Assembly (NCBI GenBank): GCA_004335635.1
Contig: QAXH01003158.1
Span: forward strand, 1 to 23,650
DNA: 23,650 bases
Source of the DNA: Chloromonas sp. AAM2
Taxonomy: Eukaryota; Chlorophyta; Chlorophyceae; Chlamydomonadales; Chlamydomonadaceae
Reading direction: 5' to 3'
In this document: positions 9,725 through 18,598 of the stretch, one piece after another
How the letters are laid out: every line of letters begins with the position of its first letter
How positions within the stretch are numbered: the stretch's first letter is position 1
Notes under the pieces: model-generated
The model's database searches: none
What the model was told of the DNA's origin: nothing
What the model saw: the letters and a program-made list of their open reading frames with translations, nothing else
Translations under genes and position numbers: made by a program

Positions 9725-10959
9725 GTGGTGTTGAAGGGCAACACAGCGATCAGAGGTGCACGTGTGCACACCTCAAAGATCATGATGGCGTGGTAGAGAT
9801 TTGTACAAGAAGAAAGGTCTGTACATACACAATGTGAGGACCCTTGGGATTGCGAAGTGGGATAGCCGGTGAGATACCTTTTACGTTTTGCAGCTTGATG
9901 TTAGCGGTATCTGCAATCTCTACGAGTTACTGAAGTGGCTATTCATTGTGTTAATGGGTGGCCACTGCTCCCCTCATGCTTTTGGTTGCATGTGCCTGCT
10001 GGTTTGCTGTTCCAGACTGTTCTTTTGTTCAGTGCCTTTGCACAATTTTTATTCATACAAAGCTCGACCGCTTCGTTTGAGTTGTCATTTGCCCCTGGAT
10101 TGCAAGACGCATGTCTGATGCGCATTGATATGGATGTTGAAAGAAAACAGCTGGATGTTGTGCTAGCCTCCATACTGGATTTACATGCAAATCGTTCTTG
10201 TTGCATGTTGACCTGGTGCATGCATGGCCACAATGCACACACATCGATTTCGTGGGCTGTCTTGTATGAAGTGAGAGCTAGACCACGTCAAGTGAGCACA
10301 CGTTGGCCATTGCCGTCGCAGGAGACGTTTTGTTCTGTGCTTTGGTGGGCCAGTGTATGGCTACAGCAATCGATCAAGCATCGGTTTTTCTGGCGTTGGG
10401 ATAATCAGCGTTACAGTTACATGTAAAACAACAGCAGCTCTTGAGCTGCATCACATTGTCTTCGCACCTGTTGCTCATATGCATTCCGGTGTGGACCAAC
10501 ACACTGGCTCTTCCGATACCCACACACGCAGCGTGACCCACAGCAGGAAGCGTAGCGAGTAATCACCGCACAGTAGTTCCACCAGTCAGCACATCAATGC
10601 ACACAAACAGTCACCACATGAACCCGTCATTTGTTCCAGAACTGGCAAACATCGTTTTTGAGGGAACGTCTGGGATGCTGTTATCTGTGAGACAGTGCCA
10701 CGCAGCCTATGGAATGGTACGTCTGGGGTCTCGGTTGGAGCTCAACAATGCAACAAAAAGAAGAGTGCGCTCAGCATATCCTATGTATAGCGTACTCATA
10801 GCAGTGACCGGGCTACTGGTGACATGGCACGGCGCATGTGTGACATTGCGACTCAGCGTCAAACGTCATAGAGTCAGTAGCCCCTTGTCTGAGACACGAT
10901 TCTTACTAGCGCTCTGCATACATCGGCCGCAGCAAGATGCTGTCTGTAGCAATCAGTGA

Positions 10960-10964
10960 TTACA
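10960..10964 (-). terminator. IFT27: TGTAA poly(A) signal for IFT27
   Basis: On the minus strand TGTAA lies 129 bases past the IFT27 stop, a normal distance. Its first three bases are the inner end of the right inverted-repeat arm. Confidence 0.55.
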
Positions 10965-10984
10965 CGGGCTGACGCCCAGGCGAT
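10962..10984 (-). repeat. Right arm of a perfect 23-bp inverted repeat
   Basis: This is the exact reverse complement of 8281-8303. It falls in the predicted 3' UTR of IFT27 and abuts that gene's likely poly(A) signal. Confidence 0.8.
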
Positions 10985-11092
10985 CATCAGACATATATAG
11001 GGCGCGAAGGTCATGGAACATTCAACGTATGTAAAGCACATGACCAGCTGGCGCGGGCGTTGGCCCAGAGTATTCTAAACCCACTCCACAAA

Positions 11093-13113
11093 TCAGTAGT
11101 TGCGGCACGCATCTTGGAAGGCCGTGACCTTTTCTTCATAGCTCCGATGGAAGGCCTTGGCCAGTGCAGTGAAGGGTGCATCAATGCCTGTGCCCGGGGG
11201 AACCTGCAGACGAGGGAAATTGCTTCAAACATGCAGGCCACAGAAGTCTGGAGCAGTATGGCCATGGCAGAAGGTGAACACTACTTTACACAGCTGGTAC
11301 GAGGCAGGAGAGATGCTTGTTGTTGATGCTTGCCACAGCGCACGGCAGGACGCAGCAGGCAAGTCTAAGAGTAGACACAGCTAGTTACGAAGCTCAGTAC
11401 AGCTGCTGTAGAGCCCCTGCCTGCCCTGGGAGGTCATGCACTGTGATGATTGTTGGAGCAGTAGTCAATACCAGTATGGAAGCCCTGTATGGCTGCGCAC
11501 GTCGCTGCTCATGCTAATGGGACCGATCATTGTGCACCAAGGCTTTATACAAAGCCACAACGACGCCACAGTTTGTTCGCCCAGATACGCAGCCCACACT
11601 GACGGCCATCCTGCTGGTTTTCTCACCCACTCACCGACGACACAGTGAAGAACTCAAGTCCGTTTGCGTTGGCCCACACCACTGCCACATCGTCCTGGAC
11701 TTTGTGTCGTTGGTTGGGCAGGTCGGACTTGGTTGCCACAAGTACAGCCTTCAAGGGGCGGTCTTTGTCAGGCCTGGGGAAACGCCACATGACATGCACT
11801 GGGTAAGTGGGCCACCCTATGATGCAATGGTTCGACAGGCCTCTAGTCAGCGTAAGCAAATGACAGGGCCTACAGGGTTGAAGCCATGTACAGGATAAGC
11901 CATGTAATGATGATGATGATGATGACGATGCAGGGTTCAGGTTGGACGCTGAACGGTGCATCACATTGCATCGCTCATGGCAGCTTGGGATGACGGTTGC
12001 CTATGGCTGTTGCAAAGCATCACAACGACAAAGAAATGCTGTTGTGTGATCATCACGGACGCAGCCTGCTGGCCAAGCTAAGCCGGTGCCACTCTTGACC
12101 ATTGCCCCTTCTCTTACCCACCTGGCCTTCTTGAGTTCTTCCAACCAGTTCTTGCACGATTCAAACGACTCTGGGCAGCTGACGTCATACACAAGCATCG
12201 CATAGTAGATGCCGTTCCAATAAGCGCCTAACGCGTCCTGCGGTCAACTTAGCACACAGGGCTTAGGCGGGCAGCCATCCTCCGTGCATTGTTGCTACCC
12301 ATTATTCGTTTGATGTGAGCGGTTGACGTGAGCATTGTAGTCACTGGCATCAACATCATTACATGGCTTTACATGGCATGGGGGCATCATGGTTCAAGCC
12401 ATGGTACTGCAGGACCAACCAAGCTTGCGCTTTGCAGCAGCCGATATCACCATCCTAATCAAAGCATGGGCATGATGCCCCCAAGAATTAAGCACATGCA
12501 AGGTTCAGGGTCGTCTGGAAGGTCTGCTTCAGAGCCGAAGGGAAAAAAATGGTGTGTGACAGTGCAGTAAACCTAACGTTGGCAAGTGCTAGATGCAGGT
12601 GTGCGACTGTAAACTCACCCTGTTCGAATCCGTTCCAGCAATCATGGATAAGCCGTTGCCGGGTGTGTCAAAGAGGAACATTTCAACCAATGCTGTTGTT
12701 TCTGGGATTTGGATTTGGCCCACAACCACGTTAACTGCAGTTGTCTGCATTTGCCAGCAAAAACAAACGCCCGCTTGATCAGGAAACAAGCCGTGCCAAC
12801 ATGCAACATGTCTGGGTTGGCCACGTGCTACTCGAAGCAACCTGACTCATGCCATACGCTTGCAGTGCGCTTGCATGTGCCATTCACCATCAGGTACTCC
12901 TTGGGGTACTTTTGACCTTTGCTTGTGAACATGCCAAGTAGAGCTGACTTGCCAACTGAGGCGTCGCCTGCAGGGAGCAAAGTGCCAGAGAATAGTGTCT
13001 CAGGTGGTGTGAGACAAAACAAACAACAGGAGAACGCACAACAAGCAGCACTTACCACACACGGCCACCTTACACCGCATTGTCACTGTCAGCTTAGTGC
13101 TTTTGAGGCCCAT
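11093..13113 (-). CDS. IFT27: Intraflagellar transport protein IFT27 (RABL4-like small GTPase), complete
   Basis: Six minus-strand exons (13113-13056, 12967-12888, 12744-12619, 12237-12122, 11773-11635, 11203-11093) all have GT-AG ends and join in phase to 209 residues. The P-loop GDASVGKS is at 20-27. Switch II carries DTPG at 72-75, the guanine-specificity motif is TKSD at 141-144, and the G5 motif is TVSS near 170. Family signatures include AYWNGIYYAMLVYDVS, ESFESCKNWLEELKKAR, and a C-terminal AFHRSYEEKVTAFQDACRNY that is nearly the Chlamydomonas sequence. Known: IFT27 pairs with IFT25 in the IFT-B complex and supports trafficking in cilia. Compared with the Chlamydomonas protein as I recall it, switch II carries about eight extra residues at the exon 3/4 border. 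DTPG replaces DTAG and TKSD replaces NKTD. It has no C-terminal cysteine prenylation motif. Confidence 0.95.
11907..11930. repeat. (ATG)n trinucleotide repeat in IFT27 intron 4
   Basis: About eight imperfect ATG/ACG units lie in the intron between IFT27 exons 4 and 5. Confidence 0.85.
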
Positions 13114-13487
13114 GTTAATATCCAAGGTTGTGGTTCCTTAGACAAGCAGGTGGAGCCGAAGCTCGTGATACTGGCGGGCCGACCTCAAAGTGAGGGCGGT
13201 GAGCATACGGGTTGCCGTGCTGGTTTCTGTCGTCCTTGCGGTCCAGAGCCAGGGTCCAGAACAACCCCGCGCATCTCATTCCCGTTTTTAAGGGCGCAGT
13301 ACACTTTTTCCCACAAAATTTTTCTCGGCTCTTGGCTCTTGCTTACATTGCATCGCCACACATATTCGCGGCCCAAGTCAAAGAGCCAAGGCGCCAACAG
13401 TCGCAACAGAAGGCCACGGTCATCCGACTTGCATTTGCTTTCGCCTTGGGTTGACCAGAGGCGCACCCACTCGTAGCCGGCCAGCTG
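13114..13487. promoter_or_regulatory. Divergent promoter region of IFT27 and the Agenet/Tudor gene
   Basis: These 374 bases separate two divergent start codons. Near the middle a 10-bp inverted repeat, CTTGGCTCTT at 13331-13340 and AAGAGCCAAG at 13381-13390, brackets 40 bases. TTTTTAAGGG near 13286 and CACAAAATTTTT near 13314 are AT-rich and could serve as core promoter elements. No start site can be fixed. Confidence 0.5.
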
Positions 13488-15483
13488 ATGCCCGCTTCAT
13501 CAAAGGCAAAGGAAGATAAGACCCAGACAGCTTCTGCACCCAAGAAGGCGCCGAAGACCAACTCAAATATGTCCTCAGACCCTCTTGTCGGGACTCGCAT
13601 GGTGGGCAACGTTAGCGCTTACCCATATTGTATATTCAGAGCACAACTTCTCACAGCTGGCCGCTTGAGAGTCTGTCGATGGTCGAAGGCGGGCAGATGA
13701 TGAATCAGCCCACCACCCGCAGCTCGCCTGCATCCAACCTGCCTCAACCGCCTTTCATGTTCCTTGTGCTCCATGCGTTGCCTGTGCAGAGGGTGTGGTG
13801 GGCACCAACGACCAACAAGGACAAGACTGGGTTTGCTGGGGCGTACTGGCCAGGTGGGTGTTCACAGCTTGTTCTTGCCAGACCTTGTTTCTTGTAGCCC
13901 GGCAGCGCCACAATCTTTGTTCACGTAGATTACACAGGTGAAATGCTGAAGGACTGTGGACCACTTCATGGCAAGCAGCACCAGTGACTCTGTCACTGGC
14001 TTGGTTTGACAGGTGCATGGCGTGCACCTGATACGAACATCTTGCCTGCATGGTCTATCTGCCTGCAGTCAAAGTTCTTCAAAAGAAGAAGACCAGATAC
14101 ACTGTCGAGTACGACAACGGTGAGCGCTGACACGTATCTGGGCGCAGGCGCATGGACATCCACATCCTCAGTCGTGCATGTTTGTATGGCCCATGCATGA
14201 TACACCTTGCACCCCGAGCTGCTGCTCTATGCGAACATGTTTGCGTTCAATTTCTTTACAGGTGAGCACGAGGACGTTCTGACTGAGAACCTGGCACCTG
14301 ATGACCCTCCAATTGAGTTTGGAGAGGAGAAATTCCCTTTGCAGGTGCGAACAGGTTCATGCACACAGACCTGTAAGGAATGTAGCTTTGGGCTATCAAG
14401 GTAGCTAATCTGCTGGTTCACTTTGTGCCTGCCCATTCAGGCGATGGTCTTCTGCAGCTTGTTCACATGCATGCATTTTAGGTGCCTGTCGGTGATTGCA
14501 AACTTGCTGCAGGTCGGAGAGTTCTGCGAGGTTTCCAATGCCAGCCGGACAGACCCCTGTGCATGGATTGCGCTGGTGTCAAAAAGGATGCCAAACGGCG
14601 ACTATCTGGTGCGTCGCTGGCAGTCATTTTACCAAATCCAGTCGGGAACGAATCAAGGCGTGTATTTCTATGTTCCGGCGCATGACTGCTTGCAAATTTC
14701 GCTTCAGATACTGCGCGCGTGACCCTGTTGTTCGTGGTTTGCAGGTTACATACCCCTTCCACGACGCCCCGCCAGAGAACATTCCGGTAAGGCTTGCATC
14801 AACGGCGGCGCTTTGTGCGTGTGCAGGCTCTTCATTTCATCGCAAATGATTGTGTTCGTTTTCAAAGTGATCTGGCACCTAGGTCTTTTTCTGTTCTGAC
14901 GTGAGCATGGTGTGGAAGCGCCTAGATGCATGGCCGGAGCATTGCGAGCAGCGACGAAGCATATCCCCAGGCATCCCATGAATTCAGCTTGTTTGCGTTC
15001 ATCTTTGCAGCCTGCCCTGATTCGGCGGGCACGCGTGCTGGACATGGAGGGCTGGTGCTTGCTCAGGCCTGGACAGCGGTGGAAGGATGGTGACGTGCTA
15101 TCGCCCCACGAACTTGAAACCATCAAGGAAGAAGATCTGGGAAAGCATGTGTCACTCAAGCCGAAGGTGAGTGCATCCTGCGTTCTGTTCTGTCGCGAGG
15201 AAGCTGGCACAAAGGCGGTACCCCGGCACGCTTTTTGTGTGTCGTAGCGCTTTTCTTCAAAATCAACATCGCAACAATCACAACGTTGCAACGTCATCAC
15301 ACGCGTTCAAAGCGAATGCGCATCACACAAAGCATCACGCATGCTACTTTGCAGGAGAGCAAGCCCAAGGACGCTACTCCGCGCAATGGTACCAGCACCA
15401 CGGAAGCGAACAAAAACAAGCGCTCTGGCGGCGCCATCAAATCGGCCACTGCCCGGCCCACTCAGCGTGGTCGCCTGGTCTGA
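13488..15483 (+). CDS. Tandem Agenet/Tudor protein resembling the FMRP N terminus, without KH domains
   Basis: Eight exons (13488-13601, 13790-13853, 14069-14119, 14262-14344, 14513-14608, 14745-14786, 15011-15166, 15355-15483) join in phase with GT-AG introns to 244 residues. Residues 1-35 are Lys/Ser/Thr-rich and disordered. Tudor-like repeat 1 spans about 38-103: VWWAPTTNKDKTGFAGAYWP, then KVLQKKKTRYTVEYDNGEHE. Repeat 2 spans about 104-165: VGEFCEVSNASRTDPCAWIA, then NGDYLVTYPFHDAPPENIP and LIRRARVLD. Known: the paired Agenet domains of FMRP/FXR show the same layout, including the motif where a Cys precedes a Trp and an Ala-rich strand; they bind methyl-lysine or proteins. Here no KH or RGG region follows; the end is Lys/Arg/Thr-rich. 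A role in chromatin or RNA binding is inference. Third-exon and sixth-exon sizes (51 and 42 nt) are small. Confidence 0.85.
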
Positions 15484-15710
15484 GCAATGCCATCAGGAGA
15501 GAAGCAGCAATCAGGGTCGAAACGGTCGGAAACGGCTTCGCGGCTTTGACTTTTTCTGCACCATCTCCCGGCGACCGGATCAAGAATTCCGTGTGTAGTA
15601 TTGCGCTCACGGCCTGCAGCTGGCAGGCTGAGGGCTGTTCTGGCTGCGTTGCCTCGGCAGTACAGACTGGGGTTCACATTTGTCAGACTTGTACGACGCA
15701 CAGCCTGGAT

Positions 15711-15715
15711 TGTAA
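15711..15715 (+). terminator. TGTAA poly(A) signal for the Agenet/Tudor gene
   Basis: TGTAA lies 228 bases past the stop, within the range usual for chlorophyte 3' UTRs. Confidence 0.45.
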
Positions 15716-17797
15716 TCGATCCTTGCGAAGCGATGGCTTGTTGCTGGAGGGCAGCTTGGCCAGGAATGACCGTCTTCGTTGGGGCCCAGCATTCATCCGA
15801 CGCCGCCCTGCCGCTTCCGCTTTCCCGGCTTTTCAAGAGCCTATCCACCATGCGCATGACGCTTTGACGACTACAGACATTCTCGCATTGCCTGGTACAC
15901 CTGCACACTTTGCCGGCTTCAATGTCATGCTTTACAAGCTTCGGACCTCAGAACTGCTGATCATTGGGTTGTTGTTGCTGGTATGTCTTCGATCTTTTGT
16001 CGCTTTCTGAGCTGGTGCTGGGATTGAGCCAGCATTTCTGAGAGGTATGACCGCACACCAACGTTCTGACAGCTGCCTTTTATTATGGGATTGCCCCTTG
16101 ATGGCCTCGTCCTGGCATCGACTATTTTCCCCTATGCATAATGAAGGAAGACTGCAATACCCAGGACACTGGTTCTGTTCTGTTGCTCTCTCACATCGTG
16201 GAATGTACACGTTTGTTAAGCAAGCACGCTTCCTGTATGTCACTGCGTCTCCTGGGCATAACCTTGCCGCCACATGAGTGCTCTTTAACGCTCGCAGCAA
16301 TGGAAGCGCCGCTGAATCACGACCGGGCTTCTGTAGGATGGCTTGCAATGCATGGCAGTCATTCCTGTCAAGTCATACCTACTTTGCGTCACAGGAACGC
16401 ATAACGCAAGAAATGCCGTTGCAAGAGCCACGTTGACACCTTGAAAAAACAGCCAGAACTGCCCCTGGGAATTCAAGTGGTCTTGAGACCGGTGTGTGGG
16501 GTCGTGTGCTGTCTGTGTGCCTGTCCGGCTGTCTGTGTATCCTTGTGTTGGTTCGCCTCCTTTGTGCCCTGCTCAGTCTGTTGCTCTGAGCTGATCGCAA
16601 TCAGCCGTCCTGTGTCCCGGCTTTCCTGGTGTAAACAGACGTCGGTACTCGGCAGTCGAACGCGGCAGCAGGCATCTGTCCGCTGAGACAACGTAATGGA
16701 TGCCAGACTTACCCCAGCGTACCCAGACATTCAGCCATCTAGGAATGCGCAAAGAGAGGGTGCAAGATACTGAATAAGCACCAACCAGTCTGGCACAGTG
16801 GCATCTGTCTGAGGTAGGTAGCCTTGAGGTTCGGGCGGTGAAGATGTGTGCAATGCGCATGTGGGATACGAATATAAGACCGATATGCTTATTCAGATGA
16901 TTGGTGTGGTGGGCAACCTGCGCAGTACCACAGTTCCTGAGGGCCAACGTGTTGCAACACTGCCCAGCTCAACAATGTCCATGCGCGCAAGCAAGTGGAT
17001 AGAGAGCTGCATTATACACAGCACCAGGTGCTCGTAGCACAGCCATACACAGTCCTTTTGTTACAACGAGAAGATCTCAACCTGCTTACAAGATGGTCCT
17101 ATGCACCATGTGGTGACATGGAACTGTCCAGCATTGCCAGAGCCAGTTGGTTGTCAATTGGCCAGAGGTCCGTACTATGGCCAGAGGTCCGGCGTGAATT
17201 GCTAGCACAGACGTGACGAACTGGGGAAAAAACCAGTACATCTGTGTCGACACTGACGTCATCACCACATCAAAGTTTGCTGGTAGCATCATCTACTAAT
17301 ACATCCGTTAAATACTAGTCAAGACCTTCCGGCCTGCACCAGGCCTGCAAACGTGTGTTACAAGCTACCAGTAAGTCCTACTCCTGTCTGAGATGTACAG
17401 TGACGGAGCCCAGTAGATTGGAAACACAACTGTACGCATTCAGTGTTTGTGCATTGACACTCTGTGTTTCAGCCGAGCACTGTCTCGGCCTTGTACCAGC
17501 CTGTTGTACATGCGTGCAGTGTCTGCATCTTGAGCAGGTATTCTTAAACAGAAATAAGGCAGCCCGCACCCAGGCGTCTCTTCGCAGTGCACCTTGAGAG
17601 TTGCCTTGTGAAGACGCTTTCTAACATTCCACTATTATGCGCCCATGCTGTGCTGGCAGGACGTTGCTACTGCGGCCGGCAACACCTCCGCTACTGGTAA
17701 CGTTTGGCTGCGTTGATTTGGGCTGTCCAATCGAGCCAACAGCGAACACCTGCACAGCATCCTGCAAAGTGCCATTATCCGTTCAACCACATGCGCG

Positions 17798-17802
17798 TTA
17801 CA
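17798..17802 (-). terminator. TGTAA motif downstream of a possible minus-strand gene
   Basis: On the minus strand TGTAA lies 181 bases past the candidate stop at 17983-17985 and 112 bases past an alternative stop at 17914-17916. Its placement is the main reason to take the candidate seriously. Confidence 0.25.
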
Positions 17803-17982
17803 TGGCATTTGACACACTGTGGACTTTGCTGCATTGCCACAACGAGGTCGGGCCGACGCATTCGCTTCAACAGTTTGATCAATAGCGTGTTTGGAGCTTC
17901 GCCAGCACCGAGGTCAAGGTGGGGGGCTGAAATGCAGATCTTTAACGGCATCAAAGTCGGCAGCAGCCAGCTGACACGCAGC

Positions 17983-18381
17983 TCATTGCTGAGCCAGATG
18001 AAATGACTGGTTAATGCGTAAGTTTTGCAGCCTTCTCCGGTACTCTTCGCTCCCCTCATCAATTTGCTTGAATGCTGCAGGTTGAGCAAACTCGTCCTCG
18101 TTGCGAACAAGACACACGTAAGTGACTTAAATGGTTGTTCCATCATCGTTTGACATTGTGATCAAAGCTTCGAGGAACAGACCTGGTCGAGGTGATGGCA
18201 TCCGCATGAGGATACGATGAACATCAGGCCGGACAAAGGCCGACATGAGCATGTATCCAGGCAAACCAGGACGAAAAGGCAATAGTCTGGGTGTTGCACA
18301 TCGCGCACAGCGCAGGAGCGCAGGATTGAAAGGCAGGCAGTTTTGTTCAGAGACCGGCACTACCTTTGCTGTTCGCATCAT
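17983..18381 (-). CDS. Weak candidate minus-strand gene, unknown product
   Basis: From about 18119 down to a TGA at 17985-17983 one frame reads with protein-like composition: NEDEFAQPAAFKQIDEGSEE, then YRRRLQNLRINQSFHLAQQ. Upstream, an 84-codon open frame from ATG 18381 includes LPFRPGLPGYMLMSAFVRPD. A splice from a GT donor after the codons for SPRP (near 18182) to AAG at about 18126 would join them in phase, though the intron would be under 60 nt. After the TGA the same frame continues QLAAADFDAVKDLHFSPPP to a second stop at 17914, so an intron or a different gene end is possible. I recognise no family. If real, the gene is divergent from the ARID gene. Confidence 0.22.
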
Positions 18382-18598
18382 GCAGGTCTGTACATACGCA
18401 CAACTGATTGGCTATTCTTTCATCAAGACTAAATGACCCGGTCTTGCTGCCGGCGTGGACTGCCGTGCATCATCCTCGTGGCATGCACAGCCGGCTACCT
18501 CAAGTAATCACTGCGCACAGATACGTGGCTTTGCAGCTACAGCTGATTGTCGCAGGGCTGTTCCCTTTCCACAGCTCCACGCCCTACTGTTTTTCATC

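Larger units (their letters stand above)
9308..11092. other. Spacer between the membrane-protein gene and IFT27 (convergent)
   Basis: The longest open frame is plus 9935-10426 (163 codons), with Cys/Trp/His-rich composition unlike a conserved protein and no recognisable domain. The stretch should contain both 3' UTRs, a degenerate direct repeat and the right inverted-repeat arm. TGTAA at 10422-10426 is the first such motif downstream of the membrane-protein gene. Confidence 0.5.
15484..18598. other. Gene-poor 3.1-kb stretch
   Basis: The left end should be the 3' UTR of the Agenet gene and the right end the ARID gene promoter. Long but featureless open frames run on both strands through 15484-16010. 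A 13-base direct repeat, GGCCAGAGGTCCG, occurs at 17160-17172 and 17179-17191. Apart from the weak minus-strand candidate at 17983-18381, no exon with recognisable content was found. Confidence 0.5.

Noticed and set aside
9935..10426. 163-codon plus-strand open frame
   Set aside because: Composition is rich in Cys, Trp, His and Phe with no family resemblance, and it lies in a convergent spacer without splice partners.
16000..16075. tRNA gene on the minus strand (a T-arm-like GCTGG-CTCAATC-CCAGC followed by ACCAGCT)
   Set aside because: The space to the 5' acceptor half is about seven bases too short, no five-pair anticodon stem with U33 forms, and the A box is missing.
17914..17985. Selenoprotein with TGA read as selenocysteine
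   Set aside because: The context around the TGA has no CxxU or UxxC-type motif, no known algal selenoprotein matches, and no SECIS hairpin was recognised downstream.
18081..18116. Plus-strand KLVLVANKTH, like the guanine-specificity motif of small GTPases
   Set aside because: The segment is a single 36-base stretch bounded by a splice-like AG and GT, has no other GTPase motif around it, and the opposite strand reads better as protein.
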